Shown: piece by piece, positions 52,723 through 62,125 of the stretch | Position numbering within the stretch: position 1 is the first letter of the stretch | Layout of the letters: the number at the start of each line of letters is the position of its first letter | NCBI GenBank assembly: GCA_017640725.1 | Contig: JAEPQB010000002.1 | Coordinates: 822,607-886,606 of the forward strand | DNA length: 64,000 nt | From: Kordiimonadaceae bacterium | GTDB taxonomy: Bacteria; Pseudomonadota; Alphaproteobacteria; Sphingomonadales; Kordiimonadaceae | Direction: 5' to 3' | The notes under the pieces: generated by a model | What the model was told of the DNA's origin: nothing | The model's input: the letters and a program-made list of their open reading frames with translations, nothing else | Databases searched by the model: none | Made by a program: the position numbers and the translations under genes

Positions 52723-53601
52723 ATGACTTTGGATCAGCTGTTGGCGGTGGACGCCATTGTGGTGGCCGGAACCTTTCGTGGTGCGGCAGACAGGCTGAAC
52801 AAAGCGCAGTCTGCAATCAGTCATCAAGTCAAGAAGCTGGAAGACGAACTGCAATTCGATCTGTTTTCGCGGTCGTCTTACAGGCCGCAACTAACGCCGA
52901 AAGGAGAAGTCTTTTACCGGGAAGCTGTGCGCATCCTCCATCACATGCGGGGATTGCAGACAACGGTGGGGCTATTGAAGGCTGAACAGGAACCGATTCT
53001 GCGCATTTCAGTGAGTGCAACGGTACCGGTTCAACCGCTCTTTGATGTTTTGAAGCCCATAAGCGATGCATTCCCAGGCACAGATATTCGCCTGATTTCA
53101 GATATGATGGGAGGACCAGTTTCCCGACTGATGAGCAACGAGGCGGAGTTGATCATTGCAAGGCTGGACGGCGTACCAGTTGACGAAGTTGAACTTCAAC
53201 CATTTGGCCGTGTTACTATTGTACCGGTTTGTCATCCAGACTTCCCACCTGCCAAAATAACAGGAATGCACTCAGTCGCTGAAATGCAAAGCTATTTACA
53301 GGTGGTCGTTGCTGACTCAGTAGGCGGCGACTTTGAGCAAAGCCGAGATATCATGCCGGGTGCCAGGCGATGGACAGTCTCAGACTTCCCAACAAAAAAG
53401 GCTGTCTTACTGGCCTGCATGGGTTGGGGCGGCATGCCCAAGCATTTGGTGAAGGAAGAACTGGCAAGGGGTGACTTAGTCACCCTGGACGTTGAAGGGT
53501 TTCATACTCAAAAATCAGAAGTGTTCGCAGTTCGAAAACGCGGAACAATTATGGGCCCCGTCCAAGCCGCCCTTTGGGATGCTCTTTCTTCGCGTTCATG
53601 A
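52723..53601 (+). CDS. LysR-family transcriptional regulator
   Basis: A 292-residue protein with the N-terminal winged helix (LLAVDAIVVAGTFRGAADRLNKAQSAISHQVKKLEDELQFDLFSRS) and a C-terminal effector domain with LRISVSATVPVQPLFDVL and VSDFPTKKAVLLACMGWGGMP. It is divergent from the GST operon, so it probably controls that. The ATG at 52723 has AGGGG upstream. The co-inducer is unknown. Confidence 0.94.
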   Translation: MTLDQLLAVDAIVVAGTFRGAADRLNKAQSAISHQVKKLEDELQFDLFSRSSYRPQLTPKGEVFYREAVRILHHMRGLQTTVGLLKAEQEPILRISVSATVPVQPLFDVLKPISDAFPGTDIRLISDMMGGPVSRLMSNEAELIIARLDGVPVDEVELQPFGRVTIVPVCHPDFPPAKITGMHSVAEMQSYLQVVVADSVGGDFEQSRDIMPGARRWTVSDFPTKKAVLLACMGWGGMPKHLVKEELARGDLVTLDVEGFHTQKSEVFAVRKRGTIMGPVQAALWDALSSRS

Positions 53602-53632
53602 ATGCGCCCACCCAACAAGCACCTGAGCACCG

Positions 53633-53664
53633 CACAAAAAAAAGAGGGCCGGTTGGCCCTCTTT
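53633..53664 (-). terminator. strong terminator of the TonB receptor gene
   Basis: The perfect 10-bp stem AAAGAGGGCC / GGCCCTCTTT with a 4-base loop (53641-53664) is followed, in minus direction, by a run of T bases (A-tract at 53636-53643 on the plus strand). It also may end the LysR transcript. Confidence 0.9.
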
Positions 53665-53685
53665 CATCTTGATTATCCAGCGACC

Positions 53686-56382
53686 TTAGAACTGGTAGCG
53701 TGCTCTCAGGTAGTACTGACCACCGTTGAAGCCAAATGGACCCGCTTCTGGGTACAGCTGACCAAGGCTACCCGCAAACGGGTTGCGGTCTGAGTGGTTG
53801 CTGAGCAAGTTGTCGACACCACCAACAATCTGGAAGCCTTCAAAGACTTCGTACGCCAGTTCAACATCGAACAACCATTCTGCACCAATGCCGTTAACAC
53901 CGTTACCGGTATCATCCCAACCACCATAGTAGTTGACACGGAACAAGCCGTTCCATGGGCCCTGAGCATGCGTCCAGGTCAAGCTACCTTTGATGTTTGG
54001 CAGCAGGTCCTCCAGCGCAGCAACACGGCCGGCACTGATTGGGTTCAATGTACCAACGTCTGTCACTTCCGTGCGGGTGTAGTTCGCTGCCAGGATCAGG
54101 TTCGAGTCACCATCACCGAGCGCAAAACCGTACCGACCAACAATATCAATACCCTGTGTTTTGGTGCTGAAGCTGTTGGAGAAGAAGCGGAACTGCGACA
54201 GATCATCAAGGCCAAGGAAGTCCTGACGGTTGATAACACCTTGTGCGTCAAGGCCAGAAAGTGCCGCAGATACAGTTGTGAAGTTCGTGCCGCCGCCCGC
54301 AAAGTTGAGAGCGTCGAGGAAGTTCACGTTTGCACCCAGTGCCACACGGTCTTCAACTTTGATGTCGAAGAAATCGACTGTCCAGGTAGACTCACCCCAA
54401 TCGAACGCGAAACCGAACGAGATGTTCCGCGCGTCCTCGGTTGTGAGACCTGGGCGGCCATTGCCCTGGGCTTCGATAAAGTCCGCAGCAAGCTGACCAG
54501 CAGCAGATGACAGTGGCAACGTACCTTGGTCAACCAACACACCGCCAACGTTCTGAGTTGTCACGTTGGTGATATTAGCCTGACCTGCAGTTGGTGCGTG
54601 GAAGCCTGTTGAGTAAGCACCACGAACGCTCAAGTGTTCATCCGCGCGGTACAAGAAGGCAATTTTGTAATCAAGCGTATCGCCAAAGTCGCTGTAGTCT
54701 TCGTAACGAAGTGCGGCTTGCAGCGTGAAGTCCTGCGTGATGTCAGTTTCTACATCTGCATAGACTGCATAGCTGTCTTGAGAGTTTGAAGAACTGCGTG
54801 GGAAACCACCAAAGCCGTTAGAGCTTGATGAGAAACCCTGATCAGCAAGTGGGCCAAGCGCGAATGACGCTGGGTCACCGGCAAACAGGTCGAATGTTTC
54901 TTCGCGGTACTGACCACCAAAGGCAAAGTTAATGTCAGAAGCAAAACCGCTTGGAATTGCATACACAAAGTCTGCACTTACCACGGTTTCGATTTGTTCC
55001 TGACCACCAGGCACAAAGTCACGCGGAGAGTCTGGGCCAAGCGACGCGTTCAGCGTGTTGCGGATGAAGAAATCCGTGCGGTTAGAACCATGCGTAATAT
55101 TCAAGTCATACGTCAGGCCTTCACCAATTTCGAATTCACCGCGCACACCACCAGAAATGGAGTAGTCACGGTTGTCACCACCAAAACGCGGCACAAAACC
55201 ACCTGGAATGGTTTCGATGAAGGAGAAGCAGTTCTCGCTCGCCACAACCTGCGCCAGAATATCAGCGTCAGGAATAAGGCCAGCAGTGCCTGTCAGCGGG
55301 ATACCCGCCGGACACGCTTCACCAACGCCAACACCATCAAGGTCACCAACAAGAACAGAAGCAACGCCGTCCGGATCAGCCAGACCTGTTAGCGGGTCAA
55401 CTGTTGGACCACGATAAACGCCGCCGCGGTTAGTTGGGTTACGGTAGAAGAAGCCACCTGTTGCTGTACGCTCGGCATAGCTACCGAAGGCATAAAGCTC
55501 TAGGCTTTCAGACAGCGTTATTGCTGAGTTAACGAATACTTTGATGTCATCTTCTACATCAGGTGTGCCCCAATATTGTGGCGCTTCATCGGTGTAGGAG
55601 TTGATTGTTTCGAAATCAGCAGCAGCTGTGTTGCCTGCAGCAATAAGCGCAAGCACATCATCACGAACAACAGAACGAACTGTACCGTCAGTGTCGCCGT
55701 ACTCAGCCGTCAAGTTAACAAAGCCAGTGTCACCGATTGGCAGACCCAGGTTCGCTGCGATGCGATAGTTGTCGCCGTCGCCTGCGTACGTAGAGCCATA
55801 GCTTACTTCAACCTGACCGCCTTCAGCGTCATCACGCAGCACAAAGTTCAAAACGCCTGCAATCGCATCAGAACCATACTGTGACGATGCACCGTCACGC
55901 AGAACTTCAACGCGCTTCAGTGCCAAAGAAGGAATGGCAGAGATGTCGACGCCCTGTGCACCATCAGCAATACCACCACCAAGGAAGGAGATGACAGAAC
56001 CGCGGTGGCGGCGCTTACCGTTGATCAACACCAGGGTATTGTCTGGTGACAAGCCACGAAGGTTGGCTGGACGAATGATTGTCGCAGCATCCGAAATAGG
56101 CTGAGAGTTAACGTTGAAAGATGGTACCGCTGTCCGCAGCAGATCCTGAACGTCAGAAGATGCGCTTTGGCGGAATTCAGAAACGCCAATTACGTCCACT
56201 GGTGCCGGCGAGTCTCCTGCCGATCGGCCTGGACGGCGTGAACCGACGGTTACGATTTCTTCAACCGCAGCCCCCTCTTCATCCGCGTCCGCCGATTGGG
56301 CGGTGGCTGGCATGGCAACAATGCTCGAAAGCAAGGCTGTCGATGCCATAAAGGCCATCGGCCTGTTAAATGGTTTAGTCAA
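53686..56382 (-). CDS. TonB-dependent outer-membrane receptor
   Basis: This protein of about 898 residues has a signal peptide (about 1-29, ending MPATAQSAD), a TonB box EEIVTVGSRRPG, a plug domain (RRHRGSVISFLGGG, IPSLALKRVEVLRDGASSQYGSDAIAGVLNFVL), and a long 22-strand beta barrel ending in YYLRARYQF. It imports a large ligand through TonB energy, such as a siderophore, vitamin or glycan. The ligand is unknown. The plug resembles those of Caulobacter-type receptors for carbohydrate or other organics. The likely start is a TTG at 56382 with GGGAGA upstream, since no ATG with a good site fits. No regulator is near. Confidence 0.92.
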   Translation of the reverse strand: MTKPFNRPMAFMASTALLSSIVAMPATAQSADADEEGAAVEEIVTVGSRRPGRSAGDSPAPVDVIGVSEFRQSASSDVQDLLRTAVPSFNVNSQPISDAATIIRPANLRGLSPDNTLVLINGKRRHRGSVISFLGGGIADGAQGVDISAIPSLALKRVEVLRDGASSQYGSDAIAGVLNFVLRDDAEGGQVEVSYGSTYAGDGDNYRIAANLGLPIGDTGFVNLTAEYGDTDGTVRSVVRDDVLALIAAGNTAAADFETINSYTDEAPQYWGTPDVEDDIKVFVNSAITLSESLELYAFGSYAERTATGGFFYRNPTNRGGVYRGPTVDPLTGLADPDGVASVLVGDLDGVGVGEACPAGIPLTGTAGLIPDADILAQVVASENCFSFIETIPGGFVPRFGGDNRDYSISGGVRGEFEIGEGLTYDLNITHGSNRTDFFIRNTLNASLGPDSPRDFVPGGQEQIETVVSADFVYAIPSGFASDINFAFGGQYREETFDLFAGDPASFALGPLADQGFSSSSNGFGGFPRSSSNSQDSYAVYADVETDITQDFTLQAALRYEDYSDFGDTLDYKIAFLYRADEHLSVRGAYSTGFHAPTAGQANITNVTTQNVGGVLVDQGTLPLSSAAGQLAADFIEAQGNGRPGLTTEDARNISFGFAFDWGESTWTVDFFDIKVEDRVALGANVNFLDALNFAGGGTNFTTVSAALSGLDAQGVINRQDFLGLDDLSQFRFFSNSFSTKTQGIDIVGRYGFALGDGDSNLILAANYTRTEVTDVGTLNPISAGRVAALEDLLPNIKGSLTWTHAQGPWNGLFRVNYYGGWDDTGNGVNGIGAEWLFDVELAYEVFEGFQIVGGVDNLLSNHSDRNPFAGSLGQLYPEAGPFGFNGGQYYLRARYQF

Positions 56383-56405
56383 ATGATTTCTCCCATGAGT
56401 TGTAA

Positions 56406-56430
56406 CAGGCCGTGGGGATAACCCGGCCTG
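56406..56430 (-). promoter_or_regulatory. hairpin in the TonB-receptor leader
   Basis: CAGGCC and GGCCTG arms (outer, 56406-56411 and 56425-56430) with inner GGG / CCC can fold into a strong stem-loop that ends 13 bases upstream of the ribosome site. It could shield the site or stabilise the RNA. Confidence 0.45.
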
Positions 56431-57070
56431 CATTGTACGACCCCAATTCGCTTAGAAAAAATGCGTTCCGAACCCGAGCAATGCTCGCGTTCAGAGATTC
56501 TTTCATATTTTTCAGGGTTGTGCGCCCAAGCACAGTCAATACCTGACCTGCTAGGCCGCAGAATGTGGAACCCTCGATCGCTTTCAAATTAAGTCTCCCT
56601 TGCAATTACTTGCGATCAAATCGGTACTACAAACTAGAAAGGCTTCTTGTTTCAAAGGCCCCGCAACAGCGAGAAAAAACCTCCAAAACCTGGGTACTAA
56701 GAACAGATAGACAACACAGAAGCAGTGCATTGATCTTGTGAGTAATAAAACAGCAACAAACTTGGGCAGGCAATTCCAATAAAGTTTATGTTTTTCGATG
56801 CGCAATTTTATATTAGCCAGTGTGATTTTTTTGACACTTTTTTTGAGTCTCAGCCTTAACTAATCTTTCGCTTAGCTGCACTTTCGTACTGATATTGTTG
56901 AACTATCGTTGAATCACCGGCGCTCCAGCGCGAAAAACTGCTCTCACGAGAATCAAATCTAAATTTCGCCAAGTCGCTTAAGAGGGAGCACATCTGCGCC
57001 GATCAGGAACCAACGCCTGCCAGGCGACCTGTTACTACTTTAGGGTGATTTTATAGGATGCGACGAAAGG
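56431..57070. other. 640-bp non-coding region upstream of the TonB receptor
   Basis: No credible gene is seen; short frames here lack ribosome sites and good composition. A weak minus-strand promoter may lie near 56805-56840 (GTGTCA, 17 bp, TAATAT). The region is AT-rich at 56740-56840. The right part holds nothing clear. Confidence 0.4.
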
Positions 57071-57604
57071 TTATGCGCTTGACGGCTTTGTCATTGGAAT
57101 GAAGTCCACAATGGTTCCGCATGAAAGTTCGACAGATTCCCGTGTATCACCCACATAACCATGCCGAGCATAAAACCTTGCGCCGGTCAGGGTGGCCATC
57201 AATTCATAAGACTTGAAACCGGCCTTGGAAGCCTCTGTTTCACATTTTTCCAGCAATGCTTGCCCAACATTGTGCCCAATGAAATCCGGATCGACAAAAA
57301 AGGCGCGAATTTTCGCATTGTCGACGGCCGGGTCTAATGACTGAGCATCCCTCTGGTCAAATGCATCACCACCAAACAAAGTTGTGCGATAGCTCCAACC
57401 TCCACAGCCAATAACTTTTCCGTTCAAAACACACACAAAGTAGGTTTTGTCTTCAAGGAGTTGAGTATCAACAGCCCAGGCGCCCTTCAGCGCTGCCTCC
57501 ACCTGCTCCGTGCTATAGTCTTTTTGGCACAAAACGCGTGCTGACTTGGCGATCAAGTCTTTCAGCTGCGAGATTTCAGATTTTTCCGCTAGTCGAATTT
57601 CCAT
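57071..57604 (-). CDS. GNAT-family N-acetyltransferase
   Basis: A 177-residue protein with the GNAT fold: strands at the start (MEIRLAEKSEISQLKDLI), the acetyl-CoA motif AKIRAFFVDPDFIGHNVGQALLEKCE and a C-terminal strand and helix with YELMATLTGARFYARHGYVGD. The substrate is unknown. It is single and not close to another gene. Confidence 0.93.
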   Translation of the reverse strand: MEIRLAEKSEISQLKDLIAKSARVLCQKDYSTEQVEAALKGAWAVDTQLLEDKTYFVCVLNGKVIGCGGWSYRTTLFGGDAFDQRDAQSLDPAVDNAKIRAFFVDPDFIGHNVGQALLEKCETEASKAGFKSYELMATLTGARFYARHGYVGDTRESVELSCGTIVDFIPMTKPSSA

Positions 57605-57757
57605 GACGACAGTTTAAGCAATTGTGATTCAGATGCCAGCCCTGATAGCTGCGTCATAGTTACTCCCGGCGCGGCACCAAGCTGTGCCACCCTTGGTGCC
57701 GCCAACAAAATGTGACATGCTATACGTGTATTTCACTCGCATATGAGGTAAGCCATC

Positions 57758-58792
57758 ATGTCATTAAAAATCACCAGTTGGAATGTCGAACACAGCCAAA
57801 GGCTTATTGGCACCGGGCTTTCAAACACGTATGCCGATCGCCGGGACAGGGTTGCTCAAACAATTCGGGATATTGACCCTGACATTTTTTGCATGCTGGA
57901 GGCCCCCAAAGGCGAGACGGAAATAACAGGCTTTGCACAAGATGTGTTGAACAATGAATGGCTCCCCGTTTTGTTGCCGCCTTCTTCCGATTCCCAGAAA
58001 ATACGTGACAAAGCCTACAAGCTCAAAGGCACGCAGTGGATTTGGTTTCTGGTGAAAGCAGACCTGCATTCTCGGTGTCGGCTTCAGTCTCCCATGGTGT
58101 GGCAGGACCTGGTGGGCCGCAGCAAGTGGGACGTTTATTATTGGGGCAAAGACAGCGAGAGCAATCATTCCCACTATCGCCACCCGCAAGTGCTGATCGT
58201 TGATGTGGACGGCAAGGAGCTGGAGGTGATTGGCCAGCACATGAAGTCAAAAATCAACAAAAACAGGCTTTGGGCGAACCCTGACAAAACCATAATGACC
58301 GACGAATACCGCGATGAAGCCCTGAAGGCCCGCGTGAAACTAGCCACCGAGGCTCGCAATATTCGCCGCTACATTGACGCCCGCTTCAACCAAAGTGTAT
58401 CCCCGGCCATGGTCGTGCTGGGCGATGCGAATGATGGCATTGGTCAGGATTATTTTGAAGAACGGTATATGTTCTTTGACCTGATCGGCAACCTGCAGGG
58501 CAATGTCATGCAGGCTGAACGGTTTTTCAACCATGCCCTGTTTGACTTTCCGCAGCATCTGCGCTGGACAGCAAAATATGACAATAAAATCACTGGCAAA
58601 AAGGCGCGAGATAATCCGCTTTTGATCGATCATATTATCATGAGCCAGGCGCTGGTGCGCGGCCAGTTTCCCCTTCAAGCCAAGCCCGGGTCTGGCATAA
58701 TTGAACATGCCGCATTTGACAGGGCGAACGCAGGCGCAACCAAAAATGCGCACACCAGCGACCACCGGCCACTGTCACTCACGATCTCTTAG
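57758..58792 (+). CDS. endonuclease/exonuclease/phosphatase family protein
   Basis: A 344-residue protein with the EEP motifs ITSWNVEHSQ, FCMLEAPKG (metal-binding Glu), EVIGQHMKSK (His), AMVVLGDANDG (Asp and Asn), LLIDHIIMS and SDHRPLSL (catalytic His). It has no signal peptide. Related proteins cleave nucleic acids or phospho-compounds. The ATG at 57758 follows GAGG. The Trp/Lys-rich middle part (110-150) is unusual. Confidence 0.88.
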   Translation: MSLKITSWNVEHSQRLIGTGLSNTYADRRDRVAQTIRDIDPDIFCMLEAPKGETEITGFAQDVLNNEWLPVLLPPSSDSQKIRDKAYKLKGTQWIWFLVKADLHSRCRLQSPMVWQDLVGRSKWDVYYWGKDSESNHSHYRHPQVLIVDVDGKELEVIGQHMKSKINKNRLWANPDKTIMTDEYRDEALKARVKLATEARNIRRYIDARFNQSVSPAMVVLGDANDGIGQDYFEERYMFFDLIGNLQGNVMQAERFFNHALFDFPQHLRWTAKYDNKITGKKARDNPLLIDHIIMSQALVRGQFPLQAKPGSGIIEHAAFDRANAGATKNAHTSDHRPLSLTIS

Positions 58793-58825
58793 AGACCAGT
58801 GAGCAAGGGCTGACACCTTTGGATG

Positions 58826-59770
58826 TTAAGCCAGATTGACGGCGGTCAACAGGGGCTGCCCTGCAAAGAAGTTTTCAATATTGTTTTGAGCAACTTGCGC
58901 CTGAGCCATCAATGTCTCAATGGTGGAGCCGCCCTGGTGCGGGGTGAGAATGACGTTGGGGACACCATCCCATGTGGCCGCATTGGTTGGCTCAGGGTCA
59001 AAAACGTCCAGCCCGGCACCGGCAATTCCACCTGACTTTAGATAGTCAATCAGGGCCACTTGGTCGACCACAAACCCTCTGGCAACATTGACGATGACAC
59101 CGTCGCTGCCAAGCTGATCCAGAATCTGTTGATCAATCAAGTGGCGGGTCGTTTCATCAGGACGACAGCACACGATCAGACCCCGGCACTGCTGCGCCAA
59201 CTCACTGACAGAGGCCACATAGGGCAGCGCCACATCCGGCTTAGGTCTTGGGCCCCACCATCTTATGTCGACACCAAAAGGCTCCAGCCGCTTCACGACT
59301 TCCTTACCGATGGAACCCAGCCCAACAATTCCAACAGGCATGTTGCGCAAAGAACGCCGAATGGGCCCGCTTTTTGAGGTCCATTGGTCAGACATGATGT
59401 AATGCTGGCTTTGCGGAAAATTCAGCAGCAATGAATTCAACATGGTAACCGCGACATCGGCCACATCGCCGGAGTTCATGCCGGGCGCGTTGGTAACTGC
59501 AATGCCGCGTTTCTTGCATTCCTCAAGGTCGATGTTGCTGAACCCCGCGGAGATCGACGCGATCATTTTGAGGTTTGGAAAACTATCCAGCATGTGTTTG
59601 TCGAGCTTTTCGATGCTTGCCGACAGCAGAACTTCAACTGTGTCGCCTGCTTCGGCAATTGTCTGCTCAACGCTGCCACGTGCTTCAACAAAGTCCCAAC
59701 TCTTTGGGGTATTGGGGAACAATGTGTGCATGTCAGGGTGCATTGCCAGTATTTTTACAGATTTAGCCAT
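58826..59770 (-). CDS. D-2-hydroxyacid dehydrogenase (GRHPR/SerA-like)
   Basis: A 314-residue NAD(P)-dependent enzyme. It has the nucleotide fold PVGIVGLGSIGKEVVKRLEPFG, VNVARGFVVDQVAL (Arg), GLDVFDPEPTN (Glu) and VILTPHQGGST (His), a full active site. It reduces 2-keto acids such as glyoxylate or hydroxypyruvate, or oxidises D-hydroxy acids. The ATG at 59770 has GGAAAC upstream. It follows a PhyH dioxygenase gene on the same strand by 103 bases, which suggests that PhyH makes the 2-hydroxy compound this enzyme uses. Confidence 0.93.
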   Translation of the reverse strand: MAKSVKILAMHPDMHTLFPNTPKSWDFVEARGSVEQTIAEAGDTVEVLLSASIEKLDKHMLDSFPNLKMIASISAGFSNIDLEECKKRGIAVTNAPGMNSGDVADVAVTMLNSLLLNFPQSQHYIMSDQWTSKSGPIRRSLRNMPVGIVGLGSIGKEVVKRLEPFGVDIRWWGPRPKPDVALPYVASVSELAQQCRGLIVCCRPDETTRHLIDQQILDQLGSDGVIVNVARGFVVDQVALIDYLKSGGIAGAGLDVFDPEPTNAATWDGVPNVILTPHQGGSTIETLMAQAQVAQNNIENFFAGQPLLTAVNLA

Positions 59771-59873
59771 GAGAGTTTCCTTTGACACCCCCAATAGCAA
59801 CCCGGCGGTGACCGGGTTAGGGGGGCCATTCATTGTTGTGACGGTGTTTTTGTGAGAGCGATAACGCGCTGGC

Positions 59874-61049
59874 TTAAATGCTCAAATCCATCAGATTATA
59901 GTCCTTCAGGCCTGCTTTTGCGTCCGTGTTCCATTCATATGGCTCATCATCGTCCATGAACGGTTGGTAAGCATAAGGCTGTTCGTCGGGATATTGGTTT
60001 TGGCGCGCAGAAATCGCATATCCGATGACCTTCGAACGTTCTTTGATGACGTCATCAGTGTAAACGGAAACCGGGCTGTGGATACCTGCACCCTTGACGT
60101 TCAAAACAGAAGAACGCTTATGAAAACCGAAATTGATGGTCAGGCGAGGTTCCAGACCCGCGTTCGCGAACGAACCATGCACTAGCTGACGGTTACACAT
60201 CACCACGTCCCCCGCGTCACAAACAATAGGAACCGCGTCTTTGAGCCGCTCACTGCCAGACTCAGCAACCATGGCATTGATGTCGATCTTGCCTTGCTTA
60301 TGCGTGCCCGGCACGACCCACACGCCGTTCACCGGCGTGCTGCCATAAACCTGCGCCATGAAATTGAACCCATGGATATCTTCGTCAAAATCAGGATTGT
60401 CCCAGTGGGTGTCCCCGTCTTGGTGCCAGGACACAGCGGCACCAAGCCCGGCATCTTTAATGAACAAAACTTCATTAAACGGCGCGAAATCTTCGCCGTT
60501 AACGGACGCTGCTGCCTTCAACAAGCCTGGGTGGCCGTAAACCCTCAGGGCCGCTTCCGAGAACTGCAGGGACCCCATGAGAATGAAAGGGGCCTCAGTG
60601 GGTGCATCGGTCCCGGCGTCAAGGTCCTTCAGCTTCACCTGGTGTCGACCATTCGCGACAGCTGTTCCTCCCATCGGGTCACTCAGCGGCTTGCTCCACA
60701 GCAACGCGGGACCAGTACAGTCCGAGCCCAATGCGGGGCGACCTTGCGCGTCAACATCTGACTTGGAATTCGTGGGAAAGCGAGAGCGCAGCTCAGCAAT
60801 ATCCTCATGGATATCATTCATCTCTTCGGAGCCGATTACACCTTCAAACACATAAAACCCATATTTTGAGTAAGCGGCGAGAATATCCTGGTGAAGCGAG
60901 CCGTCATCGGTGAAACGAAGCGGGCCTCGATTTTCCAGCTCATAAGCGCGCTTCTCACCTTCCAGCATGTAAGCTCTTACCGCAGCCGCTTCGCTTCCAT
61001 AATGAGCGGCACATGCTTCAATTGAGTCTGAGTATCGTGAACTGGTCAT
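59874..61049 (-). CDS. phytanoyl-CoA dioxygenase (PhyH) family protein
   Basis: A 391-residue Fe(II)/2-oxoglutarate oxygenase. The iron site is WHQDGDTHWDNP (His, Asp) and QLVHGSFANAG (His), and the co-substrate Arg is in EPRLTINFGFHKR. The N-terminal part has FYVFEGVIGSEEMNDIHEDIAELRSRF. It would hydroxylate an acyl or other substrate. It is divergent from a TetR gene, with paired sites between them, and next to a hydroxyacid dehydrogenase. Confidence 0.9.
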   Translation of the reverse strand: MTSSRYSDSIEACAAHYGSEAAAVRAYMLEGEKRAYELENRGPLRFTDDGSLHQDILAAYSKYGFYVFEGVIGSEEMNDIHEDIAELRSRFPTNSKSDVDAQGRPALGSDCTGPALLWSKPLSDPMGGTAVANGRHQVKLKDLDAGTDAPTEAPFILMGSLQFSEAALRVYGHPGLLKAAASVNGEDFAPFNEVLFIKDAGLGAAVSWHQDGDTHWDNPDFDEDIHGFNFMAQVYGSTPVNGVWVVPGTHKQGKIDINAMVAESGSERLKDAVPIVCDAGDVVMCNRQLVHGSFANAGLEPRLTINFGFHKRSSVLNVKGAGIHSPVSVYTDDVIKERSKVIGYAISARQNQYPDEQPYAYQPFMDDDEPYEWNTDAKAGLKDYNLMDLSI

Positions 61050-61068
61050 GTCTGATTCCCATATTTTT

Positions 61069-61099
61069 TTAACGTTGTTTAATTTTTAACATCGTTTAA
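61069..61099. promoter_or_regulatory. paired 14-bp direct repeats between PhyH and TetR genes
   Basis: TTAACGTTGTTTAA (61069-61082) and TTAACATCGTTTAA (61086-61099) repeat at 17 bp spacing, and each is a near dyad (TTAAC...GTTTAA). They sit in the 89-bp divergent region and are likely TetR operators. Confidence 0.6.
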
Positions 61100-61138
61100 A
61101 TCTTGTGTCAAGCCGCTTGATGCATTAGAACGATAGAC

Positions 61139-61801
61139 ATGACACAGGAAACGCTAAACCAACCAATTTCAGCACGCTCAGCAAACAAAGCCAAGCGACG
61201 CGCAACCATCCTTTCAGAGGCGCGCAGACTTATTGCGACCGAAGGCTTTGAGGCTTTGAAACTGAGGGACTTAGCGGACCGCGCCGGCGTTACTGTTCCG
61301 ACGGTCTATAATCTCATTGGTGGCAAGCCAGAGATACTTGCCATCATCATCGAAGATCTTGTTGCGCAGCTTGAAGCTGCACAGCAGCCAGTGGTTGCGG
61401 CGAATACTGACGATGTTTTTGAAGCGCGTATCACTCGGCTTGCGGACTTGTTCTCAACCGACGAAGACTACTACCGGGCGGCCTTCATTGCCGGGGATCA
61501 TAGCGGGCTGTTTGAGCAAGAGACGAATACCGGCATTTTCGCCCGCTCGGTTCAGCCTCTTATTGATGCTTGCCAGGCGGCTCAAAAGAGCGGTCAGCTG
61601 CTGGGGCATGTTTCTGCAGAGCAGATGGGCCGACAGATATACGGCTGTTATCGTCTTGCGCGGCAAGACTGGACCCATGGTTACTTTGACCTCGCGACAT
61701 TCCGGGCGCAGGCACTGACCGGTGTATTTCTTTGCTTGGCTGCAGACGCGGAAGAGCCAGTCAGGCAGCGCTTGCTGGAAAGAGTGCGCGACTTTGTATA
61801 G
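61139..61801 (+). CDS. TetR-family transcriptional regulator
   Basis: A 220-residue protein with the TetR helix-turn-helix (RRATILSEARRLIATEGFEALKLRDLADRAGVTVPTVYNLIGGK) and a C-terminal ligand and dimer domain with an all-helical pattern. The ligand may be a fatty acyl or related compound from the PhyH pathway; this is inference. The ATG at 61139 has no ribosome site, so it could be translated from a leaderless message. It is divergent from the PhyH gene. Confidence 0.93.
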   Translation: MTQETLNQPISARSANKAKRRATILSEARRLIATEGFEALKLRDLADRAGVTVPTVYNLIGGKPEILAIIIEDLVAQLEAAQQPVVAANTDDVFEARITRLADLFSTDEDYYRAAFIAGDHSGLFEQETNTGIFARSVQPLIDACQAAQKSGQLLGHVSAEQMGRQIYGCYRLARQDWTHGYFDLATFRAQALTGVFLCLAADAEEPVRQRLLERVRDFV

Positions 61802-62125
61802 CCTGCAAGGTTTGATTTCCCACACGGGCGCGCTTTTTTAATTCAGGATTTGCCCGGAAAACACCTTTTAAATTGGTGGCAAGCAGGCGGTCAGTTTCAG
61901 GAGCGGCTCGCGATAGTTTCTGACCGATTTTAGCCTGTTCGACACAGCAGATACAGCGCCGGTTCACCATAATATTGAGACAGTTGGTCGTGCCATCGTC
62001 CCTCTGGTCGAATGTCCGTTGCTGTCCCCCAGCCTCACTTCCACATTGCGCGGTGAATGCTCTGTCAGCTTCATCTGACAAAGTCGTTCCAACACCATAA
62101 GATGTAAATGCGAGGAGTAAATCTA
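61802..62125. other. 324-bp intergenic region
   Basis: No gene is supported. A dyad TGTCAG / CTGACA (62063-62068 and 62075-62080) lies 46 to 63 bases upstream of the serine hydrolase start and may be an operator or a short hairpin. The rest shows nothing clear. Confidence 0.4.

Noticed and set aside
56375..56605. A 76-codon minus frame just upstream of the TonB receptor
   Set aside because: Overlaps the receptor start and the leader hairpin; no ribosome site.
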